A stretch of 39,993 bases of DNA from SAR86 cluster bacterium SAR86A (GCA_000252525.1 JH611156.1:248015-288007), one strand, 5' to 3'. Shown: positions 16,307-25,836, counted from the stretch's first letter. Notes: generated from the sequence alone by a model not told the origin. Numbers and translations: made by a program.

Positions 16307-18139
16307 ATGATATTTTTAAAAAATAATCTTTGTCACTCCATCATCTTAATTTTTATTGTTTCTTGTAGCAGTGGAGGATCAGTTGAAAATTTAACAAACG
16401 ATAATCAAAGTATTTCTATCTATGTAAATGGTTTAATAACACCAAGCGCGAGTTATGCAAAGCAAACAGTTGAAATAAGCACAGATAATAGTATGTGTTC
16501 TTTTAATATAGCTTTAAAAGATAATAATAAAAAAATTCATCATGTTAAATCTAACGACAACAAAACATTTTCTTTTAGGAATCCAATAGTCTATAGAAAT
16601 TCGGAAAATCATTACCTGGTAATAAGTACTAATTTTTCTAATACATGTCCTCAGGTTTCTAAAGAGATAAATCTTGAGGTTTTAAAAAGTTCAACGAAAT
16701 ATGATCTTATTCCAGAAAATGTAGATAGTCTTAAAACTAATATTTATGCAATTAATGATATTGGTTTTGAAGGAATAATAATAAGGGAGAGGTACTCAGC
16801 AACTATATGTTATCCAACTGAAAATGATTGTAAGTTTTATGAAAATGAATTGTTTGGACAAGATGCTCATAATATGGTCCAAGGTGATTTTAATGGAGAT
16901 GGACATGAAGATTTTGCCGTTGCATGGGCATTTTTCCCTCATACAATTGAAGCTGATCAAAAAGTTTATGCTCCTTTAAACATATACTTAAGCGATGGTA
17001 ATGGCTCATTTGAAGAGCAAATGAATATTTATAAATCAGGCAATCCCCCAAAACATCCATTTGCTTATAGAACTATTGCTGCAGATTTTAATAATGATGG
17101 AGTAGATGATATTTTTTCTGGATCAATGGGTATTCAATATAGATCTTCAGATTATTCACAAAATTATATTGATCCATACCCCCACTTACTTTTAATTTCA
17201 GATGGACAAGGGTCCCTTGAGGATAAATCTGAACAAATAGAAGATTTCAACGATGGCAATGGTCAGTTGTGCGGATTTGCTCATGATGCAAGTGTAGGAG
17301 ATCCAGATGGAGATGGTGATTTAGATATCTTTGCTTGTAACATTCTAAATATCAATGATGGAAATGGTAATTTTAAAATTCATGATTATATAAATCTTAA
17401 TTGGCAAAGAGAAAATCAATATGGCAATCCTATGTCATCTATCCTCAATGATCTAAATAATGATAACTTTGATGATATTGTATTCTGGAACTTTGATAAT
17501 AGAGAAAGCTGGTCGAGTGCAGATGAAGGATATATCTTATTGAGCAATGGAACTCCAATAATCAGAGATTGGGCCAAAATTACATTACCAGCAGGACCAT
17601 ATGGCTATAATAAAAACAAATATAATCACGCTGTATCAGGTGATCTTAACTCTGATGGTTATCAAGATGTTGTGGTTGCTATAACAAGAGATCAACCTTA
17701 TTACGAGGGAGCATATCTTCAAATCCTCATAAATGATGGAAATGGAAATCTAATTGATATGACTGATGAAAAATTTTCAGAGCAGCCAAGATCAGAAACA
17801 CATCATGGAGAAGGTAATTTATATCTTAGAGATATGAATTTAGATGGCTACTTGGATATTATTCACTCAACTAGAGATTACAGCAGTGGGTATCATGGTG
17901 CACATATCGCAATAAATGATGGAAAAGGGAGTTTTAATTCTATAGCTAATTCAATGCTGCCTGATCGACCAGACCCTGGAAGTAATAATTATGATTATTT
18001 AATGAAGTCGTTACCAATAAATATTGATAATGAGGGGTGTATTGATTTTATTTCAGTAACCGATGTAGGATGGGAGAATTCTCAAAATGAAACTAGTAAC
18101 TACTTTTTTTCAGTAATTAATACTGATTGTAATTTTTGA
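16307..18139 (+). CDS. FG-GAP/VCBS-repeat lipoprotein
   Basis: The 610-residue product has a lipoprotein signal ending IVSC (Cys near residue 20) followed by SSGGS, so it is probably envelope-anchored. From about residue 194 to 520 it carries repeated Ca2+-loop motifs of the FG-GAP/VCBS type: DFNGDGHEDFAVA, DFNNDGVDDIFSG, DPDGDGDLDIFAC, DLNNDNFDDIVFW, DLNSDGYQDVVVA and DMNLDGYLDIIHS. These usually fold into a beta-propeller. The N-terminal 160 residues are beta-rich and unassigned. Paired Cys (SMCSFN, NTCPQ) may form disulfides. A role in adhesion or binding a surface polymer is an inference. The stop is one base before the tRNA-Leu gene on the other strand. Confidence 0.85.
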   Translation: MIFLKNNLCHSIILIFIVSCSSGGSVENLTNDNQSISIYVNGLITPSASYAKQTVEISTDNSMCSFNIALKDNNKKIHHVKSNDNKTFSFRNPIVYRNSENHYLVISTNFSNTCPQVSKEINLEVLKSSTKYDLIPENVDSLKTNIYAINDIGFEGIIIRERYSATICYPTENDCKFYENELFGQDAHNMVQGDFNGDGHEDFAVAWAFFPHTIEADQKVYAPLNIYLSDGNGSFEEQMNIYKSGNPPKHPFAYRTIAADFNNDGVDDIFSGSMGIQYRSSDYSQNYIDPYPHLLLISDGQGSLEDKSEQIEDFNDGNGQLCGFAHDASVGDPDGDGDLDIFACNILNINDGNGNFKIHDYINLNWQRENQYGNPMSSILNDLNNDNFDDIVFWNFDNRESWSSADEGYILLSNGTPIIRDWAKITLPAGPYGYNKNKYNHAVSGDLNSDGYQDVVVAITRDQPYYEGAYLQILINDGNGNLIDMTDEKFSEQPRSETHHGEGNLYLRDMNLDGYLDIIHSTRDYSSGYHGAHIAINDGKGSFNSIANSMLPDRPDPGSNNYDYLMKSLPINIDNEGCIDFISVTDVGWENSQNETSNYFFSVINTDCNF

Positions 18140-18140
18140 A

Positions 18141-18226
18141 TGGTGCCCCATATCTGAGTCGAACAGATACTCCCGAAGGAACGCGATTTTGAGTCGCGCG
18201 CGTCTACCAATTCCGCCAATGGGGCA
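18141..18226 (-). tRNA. tRNA-Leu (anticodon CAA)
   Basis: On the minus strand the 86-base gene starts TGCCCCA and ends TGGGGCA plus an encoded CCA. The acceptor stem pairs fully, and the D-arm (GGCGGAATTGGTAGACGC) is typical of class II tRNA-Leu. The anticodon loop CTCAAAA gives anticodon CAA (plus-strand 18189-18191) on a CGCGA/TCGCG stem, and a long variable arm (about TTCCTTCGGGAGT) precedes the T-arm GTTCGACTC. It reads UUG codons. A TACAAT (18235-18240, minus strand) upstream is a plausible -10 box. Confidence 0.97.
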
Positions 18227-18273
18227 TGACGGGCATTGTAGCTAAGTATTATCTATTTTAAAATCTGCTCCTT

Positions 18274-19293
18274 ATGAAGACATCCGATTTTGACTTTCAT
18301 TTACCTGATGAGTTAATAGCAAAGTACCCTTTAGAAAAAAGAACCTCCAGTCGATTACTTGTTTTTTCTAATGAGATTGAGCACAAATCTTTTAAAGACA
18401 TTGTGAATTATTTTGAGAAAGGTGATTTGTTGGTAGTAAATAATACTGCGGTAATTCCAGCAAGAGTATTTGGGCAAAAAGATTCTGGAGGTTTGGTTGA
18501 AGTGATGCTTGAAAGAATTATGGAGGACAATAGAGCGCTAGTTCAAATCCGTTCTAGCAGAAGTCCTAAAATTGGAACTAAGTTAAATCTAGAAAACTAT
18601 ACTGTTGAATGTGTTGATAGAAAAGAAAATTTTTATGTGTTGCAATTTGATTTAGCTCCAATGGAGGTTTTTAATTCAATAGGCCATGTTCCTCTTCCGC
18701 CTTATATAAAACGTCCTGATGAAACCATTGATCAGGATAGATATGCAACTGTCTATGAAGATAAAAATCTTAAAGATTCTGTTGCAGCCCCAACTGCTGG
18801 CTTACATTTTGATAATGATTTGTTGAATGAAATCAAAGAAAGAGGAGTCAATATTGCTGAAGTGAATTTAAGAGTTGGATCTGGCACTTTTCAGCCTGTA
18901 AAAGCTGAAAATATTAAAGATCATAATATTCATGAAGAGTATATAGAGGTAAGTAAGAAAGTTTTAGATTTAGTAGATAAAACTAGAGATAATCAAAAAA
19001 AAGTATTTGCAGTTGGCACCACAACAACAAGAGCTCTAGAAACAGCATATTTAGAAAATCTGAAAAATGGATATAGTGGATACACAAAACTTTTTATATA
19101 TCCTGGGTACAAGTTTAAGGTAGTAGATAGATTAATAACAAATTTTCATATGCCCCAGTCATCCTTACTTATGCTTGTCTCAGCTTTTATTGGCTTTGAT
19201 AATATGAAACACATTTATAAAACTGCAATTGAAGAGAGATATAGATTTTTGTCATATGGAGATGTAATGCTTCTTAATAAAAATGAAATTTAA
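18274..19293 (+). CDS. queA: S-adenosylmethionine:tRNA ribosyltransferase-isomerase
   Basis: Makes epoxyqueuosine on tRNA by transferring and isomerising the ribosyl group of SAM. The 339-residue product has the conserved N-terminus [24 protein letters not shown], the APTAGLHF motif (about residues 173-180), VGSGTFQPV and [16 protein letters not shown]. It overlaps tgt by 11 bases, so the two queuosine steps are coupled. No clear Shine-Dalgarno precedes the ATG; a TATTAT at 18247-18252 could be a -10 box with a very short leader. Confidence 0.97.
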   Translation: MKTSDFDFHLPDELIAKYPLEKRTSSRLLVFSNEIEHKSFKDIVNYFEKGDLLVVNNTAVIPARVFGQKDSGGLVEVMLERIMEDNRALVQIRSSRSPKIGTKLNLENYTVECVDRKENFYVLQFDLAPMEVFNSIGHVPLPPYIKRPDETIDQDRYATVYEDKNLKDSVAAPTAGLHFDNDLLNEIKERGVNIAEVNLRVGSGTFQPVKAENIKDHNIHEEYIEVSKKVLDLVDKTRDNQKKVFAVGTTTTRALETAYLENLKNGYSGYTKLFIYPGYKFKVVDRLITNFHMPQSSLLMLVSAFIGFDNMKHIYKTAIEERYRFLSYGDVMLLNKNEI

Positions 19294-20398
19294 TTTATTA
19301 ACACAATCAGATTTTGCTAGAAGAGCTGAACTTGAATTAAACAGAGGTAAAATTCAAACACCAGCTTTTATGCCAGTTGGGACAAATGGAACTGTTAAAG
19401 GGATGACAGTAGAGGATCTTGAATCAACCAATTCCGAAATTATACTTGGTAACACTTTCCATTTAATGCTCAGGCCTGGAGATGAGGTTATTAGAGATTT
19501 AGGTGGGCTGCATAAGTTTTCAAATTGGAATAAACCAATTCTTACTGACTCTGGTGGTTTTCAGGTGTGGAGTCTTGGCGATTTAGTAAAAATTACAGAA
19601 GATGGAGTTGAGTTTTCATCTCCTTATGATGGAAAGCGAATTTTTATGTCACCAGAGGACTCAATTCAAATTCAACAAAATCTTGGATCAGATATTGTAA
19701 TGGCATTTGATGAGTGCACAGATTATCCATCGACTCACGAAGAAGCCAAAAAATCAATGGAGCTATCAATGCGATGGGCCAAAAGATGCAAAGATTTTCA
19801 TAAATCAGATTCAGCATTATTTGGCATTGTCCAAGGCGGTATGTACAAAGATTTAAGAGAGATATCTTTAAACAAACTAATTGAAATTGATTTTGATGGA
19901 ATTGCCCTTGGTGGTTTAAGCGTAGGCGAGTCAAAAAAAGAAAAAAAAGAAATATTAGAATTTATGTCTGATAAGTTACCTAAAGATAAACCACGATATC
20001 TTATGGGAGTAGGTACACCTGAAGATATTGTTGAGGCTGTAAGATATGGAATTGATATGTTTGACTGTGTGTTACCGACTAGAAATGCTAGGAATGGCCA
20101 ATTGTTTACATCTGAAGGCGTAATTAATATCAGAAACGCAGAATTCAAAAACAGCGATGAACCAATTGATAAAAATTGTGAGAACAAGGTGTCTCAAAAA
20201 TATAGCAGGGCATATCTTAATCATCTCCAAAGAACCAATGAAATGTTAGGTTCAATGTTAGCTACTTATCACAATATTTATTACTATCAATCTTTGATGC
20301 AAGGAATAAGAGACTCAATTAAAAATAATTTATTCGCGAAGTTTGTAAAAGACTTTTATAATAAGCGAAATTTAGATGTGCCTGAAGGGCCTTTATAG
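19283..20398 (+). CDS. tgt: tRNA-guanine transglycosylase with degenerate zinc site
   Basis: Exchanges G34 for preQ1 in GUN-anticodon tRNAs. The 371-residue length is typical. Catalytic residues are kept: Asp89 (LTDSGGFQ), the nucleophile Asp261 ([13 protein letters not shown]) and the GGLSVGE and [13 protein letters not shown] motifs. The structural zinc site, normally C-x-C-x2-C and a later His, is C299-x-N301-x2-S304 with His330; two cysteines are replaced. FQVFSL is FQVWSL here. Strong neighbours queA and yajC support orthology, and the frame is intact. Whether zinc is still bound is open. Confidence 0.96.
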   Translation: MKFNLLTQSDFARRAELELNRGKIQTPAFMPVGTNGTVKGMTVEDLESTNSEIILGNTFHLMLRPGDEVIRDLGGLHKFSNWNKPILTDSGGFQVWSLGDLVKITEDGVEFSSPYDGKRIFMSPEDSIQIQQNLGSDIVMAFDECTDYPSTHEEAKKSMELSMRWAKRCKDFHKSDSALFGIVQGGMYKDLREISLNKLIEIDFDGIALGGLSVGESKKEKKEILEFMSDKLPKDKPRYLMGVGTPEDIVEAVRYGIDMFDCVLPTRNARNGQLFTSEGVINIRNAEFKNSDEPIDKNCENKVSQKYSRAYLNHLQRTNEMLGSMLATYHNIYYYQSLMQGIRDSIKNNLFAKFVKDFYNKRNLDVPEGPL

Positions 20399-20406
20399 GA
20401 AATATT

Positions 20407-20703
20407 ATGGAAACAGCTCAACCTTCACTTTTATCACCATTACTTTTTCTTGGAATGCTGATGTTATTTATGTATATATTCATAATCAGGCCTCAATCAA
20501 AAAGAAATAAAGAGATCAATGAAATGCTTAACACTTTGCAAGTTGGTTCTGAAGTAATTGCTGCAAGTGGAATACTTGGTAAAGTCAAAAATATAAAGGG
20601 TGAATATGTTTCTATAGAAGTAAGTGATTCAGTTGTATTCAAGCTTCAAAAATCAGCTATTGCAAACATTCTTCCAAAAGGAACGATTGATTCTATAAAG
20701 TAA
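20407..20703 (+). CDS. yajC: Sec translocase accessory subunit YajC
   Basis: Small membrane protein of the SecDF-YajC complex. The 98-residue product has one N-terminal membrane segment (LLSPLLFLGMLMLFMYIFIIRPQ) followed by RPQSKRNKE and the conserved V-x-A-S-G-I-x-G-K-V block near residues 51-60. It lies between tgt and secD, the usual order. Confidence 0.96.
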   Translation: METAQPSLLSPLLFLGMLMLFMYIFIIRPQSKRNKEINEMLNTLQVGSEVIAASGILGKVKNIKGEYVSIEVSDSVVFKLQKSAIANILPKGTIDSIK

Positions 20704-20704
20704 C

Positions 20705-22561
20705 GTGAATAAGTTCTCGATCTATCAATACGCTTTAATATTACTTGTATTGGTATTGGGATCTATTTATGCGTTACCAAATTTATATCCTACTCAACCT
20801 TCCATACAAGTTGCTTACACAGACTCAGCAAAGTCTGCTGATCAAATTTTATTAAATGACTTGGAAGAAATTCTTGAAAAATCTGAAATAAATGCTGAAG
20901 AGATTTTTTTAAGAGAAAATAAAATTGTTATTAAATTTGCTGATGTTGACACGCAATTACAATCAAAGACTGTTCTTCAACAAGCATTACTTGATAGAGT
21001 AATAATTGCATTAAATCTTGAACCATCAACACCTAAATGGTTAAAAGATCTAGGTGGAAATCCTGTTAAGCTTGGCCTAGATTTATCAGGTGGAGTTCAT
21101 TTTTTATTAGAGGTCGATATTGATACAGCTCAAGAAGGAAGGTTAGAGCTTTTACTCGATACTTACAGAAGAACCTTTAAAGAAGAAAAAATCAAATACG
21201 ATAGCTCATCGATAAGAGATTTATCTCTTTATTTTCAATTCTCAGATAAATCTAGCTACAACAGAGCTCTAAAGAAATACAGAGACGATAGCCTTGGAAT
21301 TTCTGGTGTTCAATACGTCATCACAGAACGCCCAAGCACAAACACATTATTATTAGAGTATTCTGATATTGCTTTAAGAGAAATAAGAGATTATGCGGTA
21401 GGACAAAATCTGACCACTTTAAGAAATAGGGTAAACGAATTAGGAGTATCCGAGCCAATTGTTCAAAGACAAGGTGCAAATAGAATAGTTGTAGAATTAC
21501 CAGGCGTTCAAGATCCAACTGCCGCAAAGAAGATAATTGGTAAGACAGCTAACTTAGAGTTTAGACTCGAAGCAAATTCGAGAACATCGCCTTTAAGAAA
21601 AGAAGAATTTAATTTTAAAGATAATGACTTTCAAACTGCTTTTTTAGAGAAAGCAGTTGTTGTAACAGGTGATCGAGTAACCAATGCGAATACAGGCTTT
21701 GACGAGAGTGGCTTTTCACAAGTAAATATAACTTTAGATATGCAAGGCGGCAGAGCTATGCAGAAAGCAACTTCTGGAAATATTGGGAGAGGTCTTGGAG
21801 TTCTCTTTGTTGAACAGAAAACAAAATCAGAATTAGTAATAAATGATGATGGGGACTCAGTTATAGAACAAACGACTTATATTGAAAAAAATATTATCAG
21901 CTTAGCAACAATCCAAGCGGTACTAGGAACTAGCTTTAGAATTACAGGTGTTGGGACACCTGCAGAAGCTAGCGAACTTGCTTTGCTACTAAGAGCAGGT
22001 GCGTTGGCTGCACCTATGAAATTTGTAGAAGAGAGAACCGTAGGACCAAGTTTAGGAAAAGAAAACATTGAACTTGGAATGAAATCAATTGTGATTGGAT
22101 TTAGTCTAGTGGTCCTCTTTATGGCTTTTTATTACCGAGTCTTTGGAATTGCTGCAAATATATCCCTAATTATTAATCTTGTATTGATAACGGGAATCAT
22201 GTCTTTGCTTGGGGCTACATTAACATTACCAGGAATTGCAGGAATTGTGTTGACAGTTGGAATGGCAGTTGATGCAAATGTTTTAATATTTTCAAGAATA
22301 CGAGAAGAGCTTAAAGAGAAAAATCCTCAATTGGCTATAAGGGATGGATTTTCCAGAGCCTTTGTGACTATTTTTGATGCAAATATTACAACATTAATAG
22401 CAGCACTAATCCTCTATATTATAGGAACAGGACCTGTAAAAGGTTTTGCAATAACGCTTTCAATTGGAATCGTAACCTCAATGTTTACAGCAATTATGTG
22501 CACAAGGGCTATGGTAAATATTGTTTACGGTAATAAAAACATTACAGAACTAAAAATATAA
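20705..22561 (+). CDS. secD: Protein translocase subunit SecD
   Basis: Inner-membrane RND-family subunit that uses the proton gradient to help pull preproteins into the periplasm. The 618-residue product has one N-terminal membrane segment, the P1 periplasmic region with GLDLSGGVHFLLEVD (about residues 123-137), TLRNRVNELGVSEP and GANRIVVELPGV, and five C-terminal membrane segments including VGMAVDANVLIFSRIREEL with the functional Asp. The start is GTG, one base after the yajC stop; the end overlaps secF by one base. Confidence 0.97.
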   Translation: MNKFSIYQYALILLVLVLGSIYALPNLYPTQPSIQVAYTDSAKSADQILLNDLEEILEKSEINAEEIFLRENKIVIKFADVDTQLQSKTVLQQALLDRVIIALNLEPSTPKWLKDLGGNPVKLGLDLSGGVHFLLEVDIDTAQEGRLELLLDTYRRTFKEEKIKYDSSSIRDLSLYFQFSDKSSYNRALKKYRDDSLGISGVQYVITERPSTNTLLLEYSDIALREIRDYAVGQNLTTLRNRVNELGVSEPIVQRQGANRIVVELPGVQDPTAAKKIIGKTANLEFRLEANSRTSPLRKEEFNFKDNDFQTAFLEKAVVVTGDRVTNANTGFDESGFSQVNITLDMQGGRAMQKATSGNIGRGLGVLFVEQKTKSELVINDDGDSVIEQTTYIEKNIISLATIQAVLGTSFRITGVGTPAEASELALLLRAGALAAPMKFVEERTVGPSLGKENIELGMKSIVIGFSLVVLFMAFYYRVFGIAANISLIINLVLITGIMSLLGATLTLPGIAGIVLTVGMAVDANVLIFSRIREELKEKNPQLAIRDGFSRAFVTIFDANITTLIAALILYIIGTGPVKGFAITLSIGIVTSMFTAIMCTRAMVNIVYGNKNITELKI

Positions 22562-23475
22562 TGGATATTAGATTTAGATTCATGCAGTTTAGAAAAATAG
22601 CAAGTATTGTATCTATTACAATATTTGTTATTTCTGTTTTGTCTTTGGGTTTTAGAGGATTAAGTCTTGGATTAGATTTCAGCGGGGGAACATTATTAGA
22701 GATAACTTATGAAGAACCTGTTTCCTTAGAATCTATAAGATCGACATTAGAGAAAAATGGCTATCCTGACTCACAAGTTGTAAATTTTGGAACGAACCTG
22801 GATGTTCTTATCAAAGTTGCTGATCAAGACGGTAATAGCTCAGTAGGTGAAAATATTTTTAACGTACTAAATTCTGAGGGTTTTGCTGGAGAAATCAAAA
22901 GAGTTGAATTTGTTGGTCCTCAAGTTGGTGCTGAACTTCGAGATCAAGGCGGGCTTGGAATGTTGGTTGCGTTATTCATGATACTTATGTACGTAGCATT
23001 TAGATTTCAATATAAATTTGGATTGGGAGCGGTTGCTGCTCTGCTACATGATGTTGTAATAATTCTTGGGTTATTTTCAATATTTGCATGGGATTTTGAT
23101 TTAACAGTCCTTGCAGCTCTTTTAGCGGTAATAGGCTACTCACTGAATGATACTATTGTTGTCTCTGATAGAATTCGTGAGAATTTCAGAACAGAGAGAG
23201 TTTTGGAGCCAATAGATATGGTAGATCTTTCTCTGAATCAGACTCTTGGAAGAACAATCATAACTTCATTAACAACACTATTAGTGTTATTCGCTTTGTT
23301 TATATTTGGTGGAGAATTAATTCGTGGTTTTAGTCTAGCGCTTATACTTGGAGTATTAATTGGAACATATTCTTCTATATATGTTGTAGCAAATATGCTT
23401 TTATCTATGAATTTAACTCAGGAAGATTTAGCAGTACCAGAGCCAGAAGGTGCAGATTTTGATGGCATGCCTTAA
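22561..23475 (+). CDS. secF: Protein translocase subunit SecF
   Basis: Partner of SecD in the translocation motor. The 304-residue product has the family GLDFSGGTLLEI (about residues 37-48), VEFVGPQVGAEL, six membrane segments and SLNDTIVVSDRIRENFR. It starts on the secD stop (TAATG). Its own stop overlaps the suhB stop on the other strand within four bases (TTAA). Confidence 0.97.
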   Translation: MDIRFRFMQFRKIASIVSITIFVISVLSLGFRGLSLGLDFSGGTLLEITYEEPVSLESIRSTLEKNGYPDSQVVNFGTNLDVLIKVADQDGNSSVGENIFNVLNSEGFAGEIKRVEFVGPQVGAELRDQGGLGMLVALFMILMYVAFRFQYKFGLGAVAALLHDVVIILGLFSIFAWDFDLTVLAALLAVIGYSLNDTIVVSDRIRENFRTERVLEPIDMVDLSLNQTLGRTIITSLTTLLVLFALFIFGGELIRGFSLALILGVLIGTYSSIYVVANMLLSMNLTQEDLAVPEPEGADFDGMP

Positions 23476-24257
23476 CCCTTAAAATAAGGCTTTATCGACT
23501 TTAATAGAGATTTATAAATTTTTGCAGTTGAAACAATAATATTGTTTCCATTTATATATTTTGGATCGCCTAAAAAATTACTTGTAAGAGCTCCACCTTC
23601 TTGAGCAATTAATGCGCCTGCTGCGATATCGAGAATATTCATATCATATCCCCAAACTCCATCTAATCTTCCAGCTCCCACATAAGCAAGATCCAGTGAG
23701 ATACATCCTGACTCTCTCATATTAAGATTTTGATTTGATAGTTCTTTATGAGATTTTCCAAAGTCATAATTTTTATCTTTTGACTTTTTAAATGAAAGCA
23801 TTGCATCAATAAGGCTTTGCTGCTTACTTGATCTAATTTTATTGTTGTTAAGATTTGCACCTCCACCAGCGTACGCAGAAAATTCTTCTCGCCTTATGGG
23901 GTCTATTACCACTGCTGATACAATTTCATCATCAATTTTTGCACAAAGAGAAATTGAAAAATGAGGATATCCATTGAGAAAATTTTCTGTTCCATCTATG
24001 GGTTTTAATATCCATGTAACATTAGAATTATTAATTTCATGACCTCTATGTATGCTTAACAAATTATCCTCTTTATGAAATTTTTCTATTTCATCAAATA
24101 CTAGATCTTCTACTCGTTTTTCAATAGCTTTTAGGTAACCATCAGGACCACCTTTAGATGAGTCAAGGCTATGTACTTTTTTAACGGCAAATTCTAGCTC
24201 CGCTGCGCCTTTTCTAGCAGCTATCAGGTTAACATTTAACAAAGCTTGTTTTGACAT
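23472..24257 (-). CDS. suhB: SuhB-like inositol-monophosphatase family protein, metal site altered
   Basis: SuhB in E. coli is both an inositol monophosphatase and a NusA-binding factor for rRNA antitermination. The 261-residue product (start ATG 24257) matches along its length (RESGCISLDLAYVGAGRLDG, DIAAGALIAQEGG). The longer in-frame start at 24374 adds 39 unrelated residues overlapping trmJ and is rejected. The metal motif D-P-x-D-G-T reads K85-P-I-D88-G-T, and the upstream E-E-S-G acidic motif reads SIHRG, so two Mg ligands are gone; Asp88 and Asp210 remain. Probably not an active phosphatase but plausibly still an antitermination factor. Divergent from trmJ, as in E. coli. Confidence 0.9.
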   Translation of the reverse strand: MSKQALLNVNLIAARKGAAELEFAVKKVHSLDSSKGGPDGYLKAIEKRVEDLVFDEIEKFHKEDNLLSIHRGHEINNSNVTWILKPIDGTENFLNGYPHFSISLCAKIDDEIVSAVVIDPIRREEFSAYAGGGANLNNNKIRSSKQQSLIDAMLSFKKSKDKNYDFGKSHKELSNQNLNMRESGCISLDLAYVGAGRLDGVWGYDMNILDIAAGALIAQEGGALTSNFLGDPKYINGNNIIVSTAKIYKSLLKSIKPYFKG

Positions 24258-24292
24258 GTCGCTATTGTAATAGAAATAAGGATAATAGTTAT

Positions 24293-25018
24293 ATGACTTT
24301 AGAAAGTAATTTAATAAATATAGTCTTGGTCGATACAATTCATCCAGGAAATATTGGTTCTGTAGCTCGGGCAATGAAAACCATGGGTCTCAAAAGACTT
24401 TCACTCGTTAATCCAAGAATTTTTCCATCAGATGATGCAGTTGCTCTATCTGGAAATGCTACGGATGTTTTAAAGAACGCAACAGTTTATAAGTCTATAA
24501 AAGAGGCTATTAAAGAAAGTACCTTTGTTTACGCAACTTCAGCAAGAGATAGATCTATTCAATGGCCAATTATGAATGCGGAAGAAGCAGCTAATGATAT
24601 TTATAAAAAAACTAGTTCTAATAAAGAGATATCTATTATTTTTGGTAAAGAGGATAGGGGACTTACTAATGATGAACTAGAGCTAGCCAATAAACTTATT
24701 GAGATACCTGCTAATCCTGAATATCCCGTTTTAAATATAGCTATGTCAACTCAAATAATTTGTTATGAAATTTTAAAAGCCTCATCTAATCTAGAAAATA
24801 AAGAGTGGCGGGATTATCCTGAGGTCAACTCTGAGCAGTTACAGATGCTTATTGATCACTTTATTGATACTGCTGTAGACATAGACGTAATTGATCCAGA
24901 TAATCCTAAAAAGATTATCTCAAGAATAAAAAGGATGTTCACCAGACTTCAGCCTGATGAAATGGAAGCAAGTTTTATGAGAGGATTTCTCTCTGCCATT
25001 CAAAAAAAATTCAAATAA
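24293..25018 (+). CDS. trmJ: tRNA (cytidine/uridine-32-2'-O)-methyltransferase
   Basis: SPOUT methyltransferase that 2'-O-methylates position 32 of several tRNAs. The 241-residue product has IVLVDTIHPGNIGSVARAMK near the N-terminus, FGKEDRGLTNDEL, and the knot motif Y-P-V-L-N-I-A-M-S-T-Q. The start chosen is ATG 24293, with AAGGA ten bases upstream; an in-frame ATG at 24251 would overlap suhB. Only 35 bases separate the divergent suhB and trmJ starts. Confidence 0.95.
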   Translation: MTLESNLINIVLVDTIHPGNIGSVARAMKTMGLKRLSLVNPRIFPSDDAVALSGNATDVLKNATVYKSIKEAIKESTFVYATSARDRSIQWPIMNAEEAANDIYKKTSSNKEISIIFGKEDRGLTNDELELANKLIEIPANPEYPVLNIAMSTQIICYEILKASSNLENKEWRDYPEVNSEQLQMLIDHFIDTAVDIDVIDPDNPKKIISRIKRMFTRLQPDEMEASFMRGFLSAIQKKFK

Positions 25019-25025
25019 TTTGTGT

Positions 25026-25053
25026 TTGATAATCTTGTTTGATTCCATATAAT
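25026..25053 (+). promoter_or_regulatory. Sigma-70 promoter of tRNA-Glu
   Basis: TTGATA (25026-25031), 16 bases, then a perfect TATAAT (25048-25053). It lies just after trmJ and 14 bases before the tRNA 5' end. Confidence 0.85.
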
Positions 25054-25067
25054 ACACATCTTATCCT

Positions 25068-25143
<76 letters not shown>

Positions 25144-25152
25144 ATTTACTAT

Positions 25153-25179
25153 AAAGCCCACACTAGTGGGCTTTTTTTA
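25153..25179 (+). terminator. Intrinsic terminator of tRNA-Glu
   Basis: A 9-bp perfect stem AAAGCCCAC/GTGGGCTTT with an ACTA loop, followed by a run of T (25172-25178). It starts ten bases after the tRNA. Confidence 0.93.
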
Positions 25180-25284
25180 TGGGTTATGTGTCCATAGGAT
25201 ATTAATTTGATATAAACAATATACATAAAATATATAATTTATCTTTACAAGCTAGCCTGGCATTATCTATTAACAAGAGATGTT

Positions 25285-25752
25285 ATGAAAAAGTTGATAA
25301 TGATTTGTTGTGTCTTTTCTGCAGTAAGCTGTACTGTAAATAATGAAGATGATTTAAATAAATTTGAAATACAAAAATTATATCGACTCTATGTAAATGA
25401 TTTTATTGCCAATGATTTTGAAAGTATTGCTAGTTATTTTGATACCCCAGTTGAATTAAAATCATTTAATGACATTGCGGAAACAAATGAAGATGTGATT
25501 CGTTTTTTTAAAGACTTCAAAGCCAATATTCAAGAAGGTTACGCATACAGCGTTATAGATTATATTAGCGTAACTAATATTAATGATGATACTTATTTAT
25601 TATGCGCTGATTACTCTAGATTCGATAATAATGATAAATTGCTTTTCGAAGGTAGGACACATTATGTTTATATCAATACTTCTGATGGATGGAAGATTAA
25701 TTCATTAGAACCAAAAGATAGAAGCACCGATGTTCCTTGTGTCCTTAAATAA
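25285..25752 (+). CDS. Lipoprotein with NTF2/SnoaL-like domain
   Basis: The 155-residue product has a lipoprotein signal ending AVSC (Cys16) and a domain with the alpha+beta layout of NTF2/SnoaL-like proteins (IQKLYRLYVNDFIANDFESIASYFDTPVEL, later GRTHYVYINTSDGWKINSLEP). No catalytic residues can be named. It is likely anchored in the envelope. A promoter must lie in the AT-rich 25180-25284 gap; several TATAAT-like sequences are there but no pair stands out. Its stop directly abuts the stop of the convergent small membrane gene. Confidence 0.75.
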   Translation: MKKLIMICCVFSAVSCTVNNEDDLNKFEIQKLYRLYVNDFIANDFESIASYFDTPVELKSFNDIAETNEDVIRFFKDFKANIQEGYAYSVIDYISVTNINDDTYLLCADYSRFDNNDKLLFEGRTHYVYINTSDGWKINSLEPKDRSTDVPCVLK

Positions 25753-25836
25753 CTAGCTATATGCCAGTTTGACTACATATATAAAAATAACAATTGCTAA
25801 GCAACCAAAGATAACCCAATTAACCCAATTATTCAT
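25753..25836 (-). CDS. 27-residue single-pass membrane peptide
   Basis: Starts ATG 25836 and ends TAG 25753: MNNWVNWVIFG, then a hydrophobic stretch to AYS, with one membrane segment at about residues 7-22 and a Lys near the end. It overlaps the stop of the 95-residue membrane protein upstream as ATGA, the usual sign of translational coupling. Its opening (N-W-V-x-W) echoes that of the upstream protein (VNWIVIGW). No family known; too short for homology to be judged. Confidence 0.45.
   Translation of the reverse strand: MNNWVNWVIFGCLAIVIFIYVVKLAYS

Noticed and set aside
18139-18273. tRNA-Leu as an integration site with direct repeats
   Set aside because: I found no copy of the tRNA 3' end near 14050-14100 or elsewhere in the block, and no integrase gene.
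23472-24374. Longer suhB start at 24374
   Set aside because: The extra 39 residues have no SuhB similarity and overlap the trmJ start; ATG 24257 matches the family N-terminus.
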